A stretch of 50,833 bases of DNA from a virus: the IMG/VR virus record IMGVR_UViG_3300012920_000058, positions 1 to 50,833 of that record; one strand, 5' to 3'. Shown in pieces: positions 1-12,300 of the stretch (position 1 is its first letter; each line of letters begins with the position of its first letter). The notes below the pieces were generated by a model. It was not told where the DNA came from. It made no database searches and saw only the letters and a program-made list of their open reading frames with translations. A program made the translations under genes and the position numbers.

Positions 1-1
1 C

Positions 2-397
2 CTCCCAGACGGAAAGAGTTACATCTTTCCAACCTCGACACATAACTACATAATTTCATACAAGCCCGGAGAGTTTGTACGAGTATACTTTAATTATGAT
101 TTTAAAAACCCAGCTATCGATATCCCGTGGAAAGACAAGGATGTGGTAGCTAAGGCATCTTGTAATCCAGAAGCACTCACTCCAGATAAGGCAACCGTAG
201 CAGTTGGGTCTATTTCACTGGCTAATCCGGAAGAAGGCAGGGCAGGACCAATAGCCTATAAGATTAGGATGGCGGCCGTTTCTGTAGGCAGCGGCTTTAA
301 CTATATAAGTAATTTGTCTCTCGATTCCGAAACAATGGAAGATAGGGTATATTCCAGCAAGGCCAATCTACTTATAGATACGAGGGACAGGGACTAA
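2..397 (+). CDS. Structural-region protein, 3' end only
   Basis: The frame is open from the first bases of the window and ends at TAA 395-397, so only the C-terminal 131 residues are visible; the true start lies upstream. A GTG at 143 could be mistaken for a start, but the same frame reads through without a stop before it. The stop shares a base with the ATG of the following large structural gene (TAATG), so the two are probably translationally coupled. The fragment is rich in Gly, Ser, Asn and Tyr and has no recognised domain. Its position directly upstream of a baseplate/tail-type giant protein suggests a virion role, which is inference only. Confidence 0.75.
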   Translation, partial: LPDGKSYIFPTSTHNYIISYKPGEFVRVYFNYDFKNPAIDIPWKDKDVVAKASCNPEALTPDKATVAVGSISLANPEEGRAGPIAYKIRMAAVSVGSGFNYISNLSLDSETMEDRVYSSKANLLIDTRDRD

Positions 398-3300
398 TGA
401 CAAGATCTACAGAAGCTACAGGCTTTTCCCTAGTACCTTTAAGCTCTAGGCCGTCTGCAATAGTCTCTCCTGAAGAGGCCACAGCAATACTGGGCACTTT
501 TGTTCAGTTTAGTTCGGCGGGCTCTAACGTAAACGGAAGCGAAGAGAATATAACTCGAGAGTGGACACTTAGATCGCCTACGGGATCCAAGGCAGAGATA
601 GAATACGAGGAAGAAGACGGATCCCTAATCAGACTAGAGGCAGACGTAACAGGCACATATATCGTACAGCTTGTGGTATCTAGAGATGGAGTTCAAAGCG
701 AGCCTACTAGGTCCGCAGTGTTTTTCTCTCCGATTGTGGTTCCTTCTGTAAAGAGGGTTAGTCCTCCTGGCGACTTTATGTACAAGGTTCTGGGATCTTT
801 CTGGGAATTGGTTAATGATAGGGAAGTATTTCCAACTCTTTGGTCTGGCTATACTCAATTAGTAGCATCTGACCTTCTCAGAGCTATGCAAATTGACCGA
901 GCAAAGTCTATTCAAACTATACAGCCATTATTCCAGAAAAAATGGATAAGCTATTCTCCAACAATTTCTTTGGACCATTCTAAATGCACTTCGATATGGG
1001 CGCGGCATCAGAGTGGAAGAGGGGCCTTCACTGGAACAGTGACCTTTGTAAACAAGGGAATAATTGTTTCAGATACGGAAATTATTCTAGACTCTGCAGT
1101 TACTCCTAAGGCAATCGGAACGACGCTAACGGTATACTCGGGCAGCAATGTCGGAGACTTTTTAATAAATAGAATTAACAGTGCAGGGACTGGTTATATT
1201 GTCTCTGCCACCACGCCGTTCGCTAATTTTAGACTAGAGAGAGTAGTAAGTGCCGCTGACCTAGAGTACCTAATTAGAAAACCAAAAGAAGTGTACTCCC
1301 CAAGTGTAGATTTTTCTTCTTTAGACATCGAAAATGGCGATTATCTTAAAATCCGAAACACAAGAAATGCCGGATATTGGAAGATAACGGCCATAGGAAC
1401 TGCAGGAGGACTGTCTAACGACTTTAGCTTGTTATTAGATCGCCCCCTTCCTATCACATCTGGCGGAATGTCTTTCGAGATAATACGGTCGTCTAGAGTC
1501 AGTTTCGTAAAGAAAGAATCTTCGCACACCGATACTGTGTACATACCTCTTGATGAGGCAAACCTGTACGAATTTTCCAAACAAAATCTACTGGGAACGG
1601 GCGGAAAAATAGCATCAAATTATGAAATACTGGTCAACAGAGATCATATTTTGGATTCTGCTATTGGGGCTAGATTAAAGATAACATCGGGACTTAATAC
1701 AGGAAAAACTTACATTATATCGGGTATAAACCCCGCGAAAACAGGGTACCTAGTTGTAAAAGAGTTTGGCTCTTCCGTGCTGGGTAGTACGGCCTCATAC
1801 GAAATAGAAGTGAACATAGACGTAAAGGACCACCTCCTAGTACTAGAAGATGAGGCCCACAGAATATCTAGAGTAGATACTTTGATGGATTTGGCCCCTA
1901 CCACGGAGGGAGGGCGAGGACCTTTATGGGTAGTTACGCTGCAGAAGCCTACGGCTACTAGCGGACTCGAGCGCCTGAACTGGAGAATTGGCACCACTAT
2001 TCAGACTTCCGAATTTGCGGACGTTAAAGAGCTAGGAGTCCGGAGAGGAGACACCCTATTAATAGATGTATATAGAGAGGATATAGACGCCACAGCTACC
2101 TTATCTGCTCAAGTCACAGGATGTGTGGACAATTTGTTTTCTATTGAAATGGGCATAGAAGACTTGCAATGGGGAGATGATTGGTTTGGGGAACTGGTAC
2201 CGACTGAGGTAATATCTTTATGCTCTTCTTTGGGCATACCTACAGCAAGGCTGTCGTCTGTAGACGATACTACTGTTTTGTTTTTAGATCTGTCCGTGCA
2301 GGTACGAGCGTTTATCCTAAGTCAGCAATTTAAAGCACAGATTTTCAATATTAAGACAACAGGAAACACCCTGTTAGATATTCCGAATTTTTTCTCATTT
2401 TATCTTCGACCGTCTAAAATTATTAGAAATTCTTCAATAGGGCTGTCTGACTTAGAGAAAAATGGGGATTACCCAATTGTCTCCATACCCGCTCTTCACG
2501 AATACATCAATCCCGAAAGAGTTAGTGAAACGGAGGAGGGAACGTATAGAATTGCCTACTCTGATGGAACTTGGAAAGACCTAAATAAAGCTCCCATCTC
2601 AATGGTGGAGAATATTAATTATGTGTTGAGTAATCAAACTTCTCTAAGAGGCTTTGAAGCTAGATTGATAGCTAACAGCGAAGAGATTACTTTTGGGGAT
2701 GTTGATTTAATAGCGCAGAGTGTCCGAGTAGGGGACCAGATAGAAATAACCTCCGGGATTAATATAGGAACATATATAATATCCAGAATACAGGATGAAA
2801 CTACTCTGAGAGTAAGTGGAGACTCTTTAGATGGATCTCTGCCTCCGTACACGGAATCAAATGTACAGTATAAAATTCACAGGCAGGTTGCTGGAAATTT
2901 CTTATATTTTTCTTCTGCCTTTTCCCCAAAAAATCCTGCTCCAGAGTACCTATGGGCCCCTACAACTCTGGTAGATAACTTCAAATACATAGAAGATAAC
3001 TTTGGGGTATTGGTAGGAGTAACTAAAGAGAGTCTCGACCAATACGGCGCAACACAGGTCTCTTTTCGTTCTTCCGTAGAAGCTTTGATGTATTGCTGGA
3101 CTATGGGCCCAACACTCTCATCCGCTAAAATTGGCGCACATACTCTACTAGATCTTCCCGTGACTGAAACGTCTTGTCAGATAATAGAAATACGAGAAGA
3201 CTACACCAATAATTTGGGTAGAGTTCTTACAGAAGACCTTTCTGCGGAAGGTAACGGAACGGGAATCTTTAGGACGTATAGGTATAGAAAAACTGCATCT

Positions 3301-5523
3301 ACCTACCCAAATTTAGACTTTGATGGGCTTGCAATTAACCCGAATACTTCGGAGGTCTTTCAGGAGGGAGACATACTTCCAGAGTTCACCACACTTACAA
3401 ACTCAGTAAAGATAGTTGATAGGATTAGCGATCCCGAGTCGTTAAGAGGGCTGTCTCCTTACTACGGTAAGGAGGCTCTCCAAAAATTTCACACTTGGCA
3501 GGCAGAGATAGATCTCAGAGCTGTGGACTCTAGAGATATGCCGTTGGTGTCCGAATTTTTAATGAACATTCGCCCCATATACACAAAGCCAAAAATCGTA
3601 GGCGTCATTTCTTTTATAGATGAAGTGATAGTAGAAGTTGAGTTATTTATAGATATTCTACTTAGATTCTTTGATGATCCCGCATTCAGTAGAGAATCTA
3701 CTCATAAACTAGACGACTTGAGAAACAGAGCAATAGATTTAGGATCTTTTGGCAGTAGAACACTATTCACGGGGAGTGACCTTACCCTGGGAGAAATTAG
3801 AGACGGACGTCAGGTGGTTAACAGCGCTAGATTCGTTCAAAAATTCCAGTATCAAGAAGAGGAAGAGTGGGAGCTTTCGTCAATAAATAAGTATTTTGCC
3901 GGAGGAACAAAGATCCGAGCTTTTGGTCAGTTAGTTCGACAGGGCGACGTTCTTTTCATACTAGATGGTCGAAATAGAGGACGATATCGAGTTGCCGATA
4001 CTTACGAAAACGGTGATTTGGCTTTAGAAGTTTACGAAGGAGACGCCCCCAGAGCCATAGATCCTCTGGATATGCGAGAAGACGTACCAGCACGATTTAT
4101 AGTTCAGAGAGAGAATGGATATCTAATTTATTCTCCGCCGACCGGAGCTGATCACAATCAAAACATTTATATACATGCTGACTACGAAGACACTTCTAGT
4201 ATAGAGGTACTTGACCTTAAGGAACAGCATGTGCCGTTCGTAGCTAACGGGGTGACGGCAAACGATGTACTCATAGTTGAAGACAGGTTTGCAGAAATCG
4301 ATAGTCCGGGCATTTGGAGTCCTGATCAGCAGACCTATATAGACACACATAGGTACCTAACACTAAAGACCCCTATTGACCTTAGCGGAATGGGAGTAGG
4401 CGCATTCAACTGGAGAATAGAGAGATGGTCTCTATTAAGTAATCCAATTGTTACGGGTACCGCCGACGTATTAGCCGGAGCAGCTAATCTAACGCTACGA
4501 GAAGACAGTAAAAATCATATCGTTTACATGCGGTCCGGAGATGAACTTCACATTGAGGGACAAGTTTATAGAATTTCATCCGTTATCCAAGGTGCCCATC
4601 TTATAGTAGTTGATCAGGAATTTGAAGCAGACGGAATAGTTGAGTTCTCGCTCGTGCGCCCAGTCCTAGACGAAGATGATGTCGATAGCGATACTCGACT
4701 AGAAAGGCTTTTTGCAGAGGATAAAGTAGAGGTAGAGATATTTTTCCCTCTTGTTCTTTTGTCTTCTCTAAATAATAAAACGCTGTCCGATACGCAAAAT
4801 TTAGAAGCGTTATCAGGCCTAATTCAATTAGAAGATAACGATGCTCCTTTTACAGTACCGGAAGAGCATAGAAGCGGAGTATTTTATGGGGATAACGCAG
4901 AGGGACTAGTAAGCACCCAGTTTCTTAGCCGTAAAAACGGATTCTTAGTAGAGGTGCTGGTTAGTGCAGAGGACACTACAGGAGATGGGGTTCTGGACAG
5001 CACTACAAGCGTATCGCATGGAGTTTACGCACCTCTAACACATTTGGATCTCCCGAATAATAATAGCTTAGTGCCCCAGGAAAACGAAATATTCGTGTCT
5101 TCTTTATTTCCAGGAGTTCAGGCAACCACGGAAGAGTCAGCGGTTATTCCAGAAGAAAACTATTCAATAAATGTGTATGCTAGGGCAGCTAATTTTACGT
5201 TAACGTTTGGACACAATTTCGACGCTAATGGAAATTGGGTGCCTTTGCCGGAAGAAGACAGGCCTGTTGGATCAATTGGCGGGATAATGGTCTCTTATGA
5301 GGGCGATATTTTTCTTTCGGACGGAGTAACAGAAACAAACTTTGTAGATATGGAAGTTCTTCCGGGAGATTTTTTCCAGTTTTGGTGGAAAACGCCAGAA
5401 GGCGAGCTTAAAGAAGATACTTTACAAATAGTTGATGTTTTTCCAAAATTGTTCTCGGTTAATAGTATTATGGATCTAAATGTTCAGGCCTCTGGTAGAA
5501 TATTTCGGCGTGAGCCTCAATGA
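397..5523 (+). CDS. Large baseplate/tail-type structural protein with Ig/PKD-like N-terminus
   Basis: This 1708-residue protein has no recognised catalytic motif. Residues about 20-110 look like an Ig/PKD-type beta domain: a glycine-terminated strand, a TWTL/EWTL-like strand around residue 55, and an ADVTGTYIVQLVV strand near residue 85. The rest is beta-rich and contains at least five scattered copies of a strand-turn-strand motif of the form SGxNxGxYxI, around residues 249, 326, 432, 787 and 1191. This composition is typical of phage baseplate or tail appendage proteins. The gene starts at ATG 397, overlapping the previous stop, and ends in an ATGA overlap with the next gene, so it sits in a late structural operon. 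Function is inferred from size, composition and context; homology was not tested. Confidence 0.8.
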   Translation: MTRSTEATGFSLVPLSSRPSAIVSPEEATAILGTFVQFSSAGSNVNGSEENITREWTLRSPTGSKAEIEYEEEDGSLIRLEADVTGTYIVQLVVSRDGVQSEPTRSAVFFSPIVVPSVKRVSPPGDFMYKVLGSFWELVNDREVFPTLWSGYTQLVASDLLRAMQIDRAKSIQTIQPLFQKKWISYSPTISLDHSKCTSIWARHQSGRGAFTGTVTFVNKGIIVSDTEIILDSAVTPKAIGTTLTVYSGSNVGDFLINRINSAGTGYIVSATTPFANFRLERVVSAADLEYLIRKPKEVYSPSVDFSSLDIENGDYLKIRNTRNAGYWKITAIGTAGGLSNDFSLLLDRPLPITSGGMSFEIIRSSRVSFVKKESSHTDTVYIPLDEANLYEFSKQNLLGTGGKIASNYEILVNRDHILDSAIGARLKITSGLNTGKTYIISGINPAKTGYLVVKEFGSSVLGSTASYEIEVNIDVKDHLLVLEDEAHRISRVDTLMDLAPTTEGGRGPLWVVTLQKPTATSGLERLNWRIGTTIQTSEFADVKELGVRRGDTLLIDVYREDIDATATLSAQVTGCVDNLFSIEMGIEDLQWGDDWFGELVPTEVISLCSSLGIPTARLSSVDDTTVLFLDLSVQVRAFILSQQFKAQIFNIKTTGNTLLDIPNFFSFYLRPSKIIRNSSIGLSDLEKNGDYPIVSIPALHEYINPERVSETEEGTYRIAYSDGTWKDLNKAPISMVENINYVLSNQTSLRGFEARLIANSEEITFGDVDLIAQSVRVGDQIEITSGINIGTYIISRIQDETTLRVSGDSLDGSLPPYTESNVQYKIHRQVAGNFLYFSSAFSPKNPAPEYLWAPTTLVDNFKYIEDNFGVLVGVTKESLDQYGATQVSFRSSVEALMYCWTMGPTLSSAKIGAHTLLDLPVTETSCQIIEIREDYTNNLGRVLTEDLSAEGNGTGIFRTYRYRKTASTYPNLDFDGLAINPNTSEVFQEGDILPEFTTLTNSVKIVDRISDPESLRGLSPYYGKEALQKFHTWQAEIDLRAVDSRDMPLVSEFLMNIRPIYTKPKIVGVISFIDEVIVEVELFIDILLRFFDDPAFSRESTHKLDDLRNRAIDLGSFGSRTLFTGSDLTLGEIRDGRQVVNSARFVQKFQYQEEEEWELSSINKYFAGGTKIRAFGQLVRQGDVLFILDGRNRGRYRVADTYENGDLALEVYEGDAPRAIDPLDMREDVPARFIVQRENGYLIYSPPTGADHNQNIYIHADYEDTSSIEVLDLKEQHVPFVANGVTANDVLIVEDRFAEIDSPGIWSPDQQTYIDTHRYLTLKTPIDLSGMGVGAFNWRIERWSLLSNPIVTGTADVLAGAANLTLREDSKNHIVYMRSGDELHIEGQVYRISSVIQGAHLIVVDQEFEADGIVEFSLVRPVLDEDDVDSDTRLERLFAEDKVEVEIFFPLVLLSSLNNKTLSDTQNLEALSGLIQLEDNDAPFTVPEEHRSGVFYGDNAEGLVSTQFLSRKNGFLVEVLVSAEDTTGDGVLDSTTSVSHGVYAPLTHLDLPNNNSLVPQENEIFVSSLFPGVQATTEESAVIPEENYSINVYARAANFTLTFGHNFDANGNWVPLPEEDRPVGSIGGIMVSYEGDIFLSDGVTETNFVDMEVLPGDFFQFWWKTPEGELKEDTLQIVDVFPKLFSVNSIMDLNVQASGRIFRREPQ

Positions 5524-5714
5524 AAAAAAATTCGACTATAAAAGAAACTACAAAAATTAAAGATTGCATCGAAATCGTCGGCGGAAAGACGGGCGATAAA
5601 TCCGGAGGAATTAAGTCCTCTGATGGGTCTCCACTCTGTCCGAAAAAGGTAGCTAAGGCCTTTGGAGTTAGCCTAGAAGATGCTAAGAATATTATAAGGA
5701 GACTATCTCTATGA
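5520..5714 (+). CDS. Small hypothetical protein in structural operon
   Basis: This 64-residue protein overlaps its upstream and downstream neighbours by 4 bases (ATGA) on both sides, which supports real translation. It is lysine-rich at the N-terminus. The C-terminal half (residues about 40-62, LCPKKVAKAFGVSLEDAKNI) resembles a small helix-turn-helix or UBA-like helical hairpin. That is only a visual impression, and no family was recognised. Its place between a 1708-residue baseplate-type protein and another structural protein suggests a virion or assembly role. Confidence 0.6.
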   Translation: MKKNSTIKETTKIKDCIEIVGGKTGDKSGGIKSSDGSPLCPKKVAKAFGVSLEDAKNIIRRLSL

Positions 5715-6328
5715 TTCCGTTTAGTAAGCTATTTTCTTGGTTTAGCCCAGAAGTTATTGAAGACCACAAATCTGCCCCAGTGATACAAGGAGTATTTAGT
5801 GCAGAGACCCGAGAAAGAGGAAAATTAGTTTCTTCGGTGTCGGGAAATAATATCTGGACACTAACTGGCAGAGAGTACTTAGCAGAACTAATAGCCCTAA
5901 AAGCAGCTAATCCTAGAGAAGTCTATAGACAAGATAGAGTGGCATACATAGGTTTAGGAGCAGGAGCCCAGCCTGAAGTAGCTAATATCCGCTCTCTTGT
6001 AGACCCAATACCCTACTCTCCGGGAGAGTTCTTAGCTCCTCTCGTAACTCCTCCTACTTTTCCGATGTCTGCGGCAGCAGTAACCAAAACGTCTGTCAGG
6101 TTCGGGCGAGAGTATGGATTAGGAGAAATCAGCCTGGGTTTTGATGTGGTTATCACCGAAGCGGGACTATTCACCGACGGAAATCCTGATGATGATTGGA
6201 ATCTTCCCGCTTTGACCGGACTCCAGGCATCGGGCGATAGAGCCCCCGTCGCATACAAAAAGTTTGAACCGATAACCAAGACAAGCAATTACACGCTTAG
6301 AGTGGTTTGGGAGGTACGTTTCATATGA
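5711..6328 (+). CDS. Probable tail/baseplate structural protein
   Basis: This 205-residue protein starts at ATG 5711, overlapping the previous stop by 4 bases. It contains a middle segment with YIGLGAG, a segment around residues 125-150 with alternating hydrophobic strands ending in TEAGLFTDG, and a C-terminus ending in LRVVWEVRF. An ITEAGLF-type strand and a final W-E-V/I-R-F strand are seen in small phage baseplate or tail-fibre attachment proteins, so a structural role at the tail tip is the best guess. It lies directly upstream of the giant tail-type gene, with a 4-base overlap. No catalytic residues were recognised. Confidence 0.65.
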   Translation: MIPFSKLFSWFSPEVIEDHKSAPVIQGVFSAETRERGKLVSSVSGNNIWTLTGREYLAELIALKAANPREVYRQDRVAYIGLGAGAQPEVANIRSLVDPIPYSPGEFLAPLVTPPTFPMSAAAVTKTSVRFGREYGLGEISLGFDVVITEAGLFTDGNPDDDWNLPALTGLQASGDRAPVAYKKFEPITKTSNYTLRVVWEVRFI

Positions 6329-9300
6329 GCCAGTATAAAAGAAGAGCATTTATGTCCGGACATACGGACGTGTTCGTACACTCTCAGCCGTTTATTACAG
6401 GAACTGAGCACATAAACTCAGAGGGTAAGCTTGATTCTATCGAGAATACTCCATTAGTGAATCCAGTAGAGACGTTTGAGCTGACCATAGAAACTGAAAG
6501 TGGTGTTGTAGATTTTCAAATCCGTACCGACGAAGAGACTACATTAGCTAATATCGTTGACTCCATGAATCAAAATGTCGACGTTTCCGCCCTTGTCACT
6601 GCGTTTGACCACGAAGGCTGCTTACGTATTCAAACCTTACAGTCGGGAGAACCCGTCGCAGGATCTCCCTCCTTCATAAGAATACTAAAAAATAGATCTG
6701 CTAATTTTATAGACCTAGCCCCTCTAATGGGTTTTCATATCCACCCCCATCCAGGGGCAACAGTGAAATCAGGGGACCTAGCCTCTACCCCTGCACGCCC
6801 TACTGGAGAACAGAATAAAGCCGGGGCCACGTTTTTGGCGCGTGGAGAAGACAGAGCCTCTATTAATTTCAACAGAAGTCTTCATCAACTGGGGATAAAC
6901 GATGATGCTGCGGAAGTTCGGCTCACTAAAAAAGTAGCAGTTCCGGTTGTAATAGACTTAGATGCGGATTCTCCGAGGCTTGTAAAAGATGGAAACACCA
7001 TATTAGGGATAAATCTGAGCCCAACAGTCGGAGATGAGTACGATAGTCTACTTCTAAATACGGATATATTTGTCGGAGACCTAACGGCAAACTCTACACT
7101 TTCTGAAATATCTAACTGTTTTTCGGTGATGGATTTAGAAGAGAAAGCAATAGTAGAGGACCATCTTCCCGTAAGAGTAGCTTTGGTAACTCGAGGAGCT
7201 ACCCAAACAATTGAACAATGGGGCGTGACCTGGGGTAGTGAAAATGAAGCTCCTCAAAACCCCGTGCCGGACACCATGGACCATAACCCAGACGGACTAC
7301 AAGTTCTGGGCGTTAAGCGTTGGATCCATAACGGTATCAATATAACGGAAATACGAGATGGTTGTGTTCTGGTATGTGAAGATGCTGAGTTCGTTACTAA
7401 GAAAGTACGTCCGCACGACTTAGTGACTATTTCCGCCTCTACCATTAGCTCTCCCATCAACCATAATGGAGACTATAAAGTAATAAGTGTTCTGTCGGAG
7501 ACTGAAATCGAAGTACAGTCAGTTCATCATACAGACGTCGCTTTCTTAAATAACGGGACCGCAAATCTAGGAAAGATAGATGTACGTAAAGACGGTATGT
7601 TTGAGACTACTGAAGATCAAATACATCTTAGCTTTTATCCGGCTATTCGGAGTTTTCCTGGAGACCTTAAAAAGCCTGAAGAAAGGGACTCAGGGTCTGA
7701 GAGTTATGAGAACAAAATAAGAATAGTATTTGGTACCTCGACACTTCTAGGAAATCTTCCTGCTAATTTTCTAATTGCTCCTTCTGTAAATACTGCAGAA
7801 GAGATAGATGCGTTCACGGTAAGAAGGATATGGAGAAAGACCTCTTTTGATGGGGTGTATCAGGGGCAGCGACTAAATTATGTAGGATCTGAGACCGGAT
7901 CCGGATCGAAACTAACTATAAGTAACGGTCCCCTAGAGTTTGCCCTCAATACGGATGCATTCGGTCAGCGACCTGGAGGACTAAATAGGAATAAAACCGT
8001 AACAGGAACATTAACCGGTCATTCTGATTATTATACGGTCCTAGAAATTGACACAGTGAATGAGAATGCTAACGTGCTGCCTGTCCGTGTGAGCGATCTA
8101 GATGTGGGGAAGGTCGTACTCATAACAGTCACCGGAGTCACGGCAGAAGGGGTTGGCTTACCTGTCGTTGATAGTAGTCCCGACGGGTATACTAAGCACA
8201 TTCGACCAGATGAGCCTTTCTTAATTACGGAAGTAGTGGGTACTAATAGGCTGGCTCTAAAATCACTGTCTCCAGATCTAACGTTAATGTCTTACCTCAG
8301 CTCAATGGCGGTAGACAATAGCTTTGCAGCGCCCGGAGGCGGGCGTTCATTTCTGTGTAGTGGGGTGCTTTTAGAAGAATCTATCAGCCCCCTAAAGGCT
8401 GCTCTTGCTGTAGTGTCGGGCTCGGGTTCCACGCAAGTGAACGAAGCCGCTGCAATCGGCTACACATACTTAGGACACTCGGCACAAAAGTTTCCGCTCA
8501 AATCCATGTTTGAAGATAGGCAGTTGGATGCGCAAGGCGCAGGTCTTCAGCTCCTCTCGCCCACCACAGATAAGGGAGTAGGGACAAGCAATTTACATCT
8601 AGAGAGAATACAAAGGGTTCTGGGAAGCAGCGGCAACTACGTAGAGTCTACCCTCCTAAAGATAGATACTGCTTCCAATACTAATAGGTGCATATTTGCG
8701 TCGGCACTTCAAAATGAAGTAGTAAGTTATCAATCTGGAAATATCTTCGCTACCGATGTTGATAGTTTTTTGGCCGACGTTGACCATCCTGATGCAGGAA
8801 CTGTCCCCAATACTATAGGTAGAACCGTTCTTAGAATATTTAACGGACCTAACGCTGGCTTCTACCTAATAGACAAAAAGTTTAACAGCCTCAATAATCT
8901 ATTCAGCGTATCTCCCTTAAATCTTAGGCATGATAGAACTGCTAACCAAGATCCTTGGGACTTTGTTCCTCTCAAAGGAACGCCTCCGTTTTCCCTACGA
9001 GGAGCACAACCCTTTGAATTTGAGGAGGGAGAAACCGTATACGAGGCTATGCAGGCTAGATTTTCTTCGCTCGAAGATCGGTTTTATACACAAGACTCAC
9101 TAGATGCTGGAACTGCTCGCTCACTAAGCGGAAACATAGAAGATTTTCCCGCTCAATACGGATGTCTATACAAGATAATGTTTTCTGCGGGCTCAGTAGC
9201 CGAGCAGCATGTTTACGAGGGAGAATACGCTACTTCTGAAGTAGGGATAACTGCTTTTGCGGAAGGATATCCAAACGCGAGAGCAATACAGGCGCATTGG

Positions 9301-12300
9301 CTGGGATACGGTTCTGCGTTCTACATCCAGGCAAATGATGTTCATTCAACTTCAGTAACCACTACCCCTAGAGGTTTTGAAGAAGTAGTAAATCCTAATC
9401 CAGGACAACAACCAAACGAAATAAAGCCGAAAGATGATGCGGCAAACGGGCCGTGGAACGCAGCGTATGGGTGGGCGATAAATATCGACGTCTACACTCC
9501 TGCAGGCGGCATAGGAATTTTAGCGAGAGCCCCACACAGACGCTCGGAGAGTGTACTCGATAAGACGGCGACGGGAATGGACATCTATACAGAGAGCGCC
9601 TCTGTGTCGCCCTTCAACAGCGTAGATAAATTCGATAACCGCTCCTTTGCAGACCCGTCTGAGCTGCCCAACCCTACGAAAAATTCCGGTTATGGAATGA
9701 GAGTCACTAGCGGTACGTTTACCGCGCTCAAAGAAGTTCTAGCCTCCGGACAGATACAAGGGTACGACCCCAAAAAAGATTCTACAGATCCCGCAGCAAT
9801 ATTTAGAGCGGGAATATTAGATCCAAGTGATCTTGCTCTTTGGGCCAAAAAGAAATTACCTCTGCAAATAGACCTTCCTAGAGCTTTTTATACCGCTCTA
9901 AACGATTCCGTAGCGAATGAATATGTGTCTTCGGTCGTAACGATTCAAGACCATAGAAATAAGCTTTTGATGGAAGGAACAGATGAGCAAAAAGCGCTGG
10001 CGGTAGAAGCGGGCTTTACCACGGGAGCGCTCACAGTAAGCGGATCTGTTAATCTAAGAAACTTTTCTCCCCTCGTCTCTACAAGCAGCGTAACAAGTAG
10101 AGGATTGTATCCCGTATTTTCTGGAGAAGCGAACTTAAGTCACCTAACCGGCGACAAGCTTCTCAGATACACTGGCGACGACGGGAGTCAGTTTGCTTTT
10201 AGCAATATGGCAAACGTAGATAGAACGGATTCAGAGCTTGGATCTGCTCCTATCAATCTTCTGCCTTTTGACGGAAAAAACGGAGAAAATGGAAACCCTC
10301 TTTATTCGTTTTCCTCCACTGATCCGACTTTGAGTGGAATGGGGAATTCCCCGCATCAAGTAGTTATGTCTGTTCTGGCTAACGCAGACAGTAGCATCGA
10401 TGCAAATCCTTTGCTGGCTAAGAACGAAATATACAAATTCGTAGGGCGAGTGTTAGAGTTTCGGTACGATTCATCTGATCCGGATGTAATTAACGCCGGG
10501 GATCCCGATTCTGCAGGCAGCGCAAAGTTTTTTAGAATAGAGTCAGTAAAATTAGAATATGACTACGAGCAGGGGCAGTTTTACTGGCAGTTCTACCTTA
10601 GAAACGATCATACTGCCAGATTCGATGCGTCTTCCGGATCAGTAATCAGTAATGCAACTAGAGGAGAGGGACAGGGCGGACTTCTAGAGGTCAGTCGAAC
10701 GATTGCAGTTCCACATCTCGCAGATGAGACCGACAGCTGGGATAGAAAGGTTACCTATATCCGCATACGAGAAGCTAGATGGGCCTATGGATGGGTCGAC
10801 ATGGCTGAATTCTCTATTATAGGGACCTACTTTACTGATCATTTTGACGCTGCGCCTTTACCATTTATGGGCTACTCAAAGCTCTATCCTTTATTTGGTT
10901 TGGAAAGCTATAACGGCTCTAATACTTCTGAGGCTCATTATGCAGCGCTAGGGGCAGATTTTGGAGTTCCTCACTTTAGTGGAATTCGAACTACTGAACA
11001 AATCATCGGCGATAAGATAGATCAGGGGGATTTTAAATATCCTTATTTTTCTTTTAGAGAAAACGTAGGATATATCGATTACCCAAGAATAACGATGGGA
11101 GAGTCCGGACGAATACGTTATGGGGCCATGAATAGGCTGGCGAGCAATACATGGCTACAGAATTTCTACGGTATACGTATTGGACTAAATACGTTCAACA
11201 ACGCATATTTCGGAGGAATAGCAGAGTACAGAGATAGTAATCTACACCGCCTAGATGATGGAAATTATTATTCCCTTTGGGTTAACTACTCTAACTCTCA
11301 AATATTTAGTACGGATGGGAACCCAAATCCAAATGTAGCTCAACCGGCAATAAATAGCTCTGTGTTTATGGATCGCACCCATGACGACACAAATATTTTC
11401 GCCGCGTCTAGATGGGTAAACCAAGGCGACGGGTATTCTCCGCTAACTACGGATCAAAATCCTCCCATATCAAGCGAGCTTTCCTCTCTTACAGGACAAC
11501 GTCCAATACTGAGCACGGATAGTTGGTATTCAAGAAACCGGGAAAACCTGAATGGACACAGAGATAGCCTAGTAAATGATCAAGTCTATCCGAGATACCT
11601 ATTTAGAAAGCTGTTAAGCCGAGTTAACGAGAGGACAAAATCGTTTACATTTGCAGGACAAGATATTCACATTGAGTCCATACAGGGATTTCCAGACAGA
11701 TACGGACATCTAAACATTGTATCTCAAAACGCTATCTGGAATGAGGCAGGTAACGGATGGTCCGCAGAAGATAAATCTTTTGCAGACCACAAATGCGTTT
11801 ATTCTCCGATTAAAGGTGGCTCAATATTAATTAACCAGGACGACGAAGAAAGTGGTACCGGTGGGCCGAGAGGCGTTTGCTTGGTAGGTGTTTCTCTTTC
11901 GTTACCTGTAAATTTTGATCCCGAAAAGTACAACTTTAGACTTCAGGCACTACTACACTCATCAGAGCTTCCTCCGCTAGTTATTGGCGACAGCATCCAA
12001 GATCCGGACAGTAGAGTGGCCTCTCTTAGGTATCAGATAATAAAAGATACCGTAAATGGTTCTGAAATTATTATAGAGCGCGTCATACCGCTAACTCGTA
12101 GAAACGCAGATACCGGCTTTGTTGAGATTGACGAAGAATGCACAGCTAACAGGCATCCTAGATCTAACGATCCGAGAGCAAAGCTGCCTGGAGAGTTCTT
12201 AAAGGATAACAATAGGGACGATATAGAGTACAGATTACGCCTTGTACTTCCTATGATGACCAAGAACAGTTGGAACGCAATTCCCTATTCCGAGCGACAG

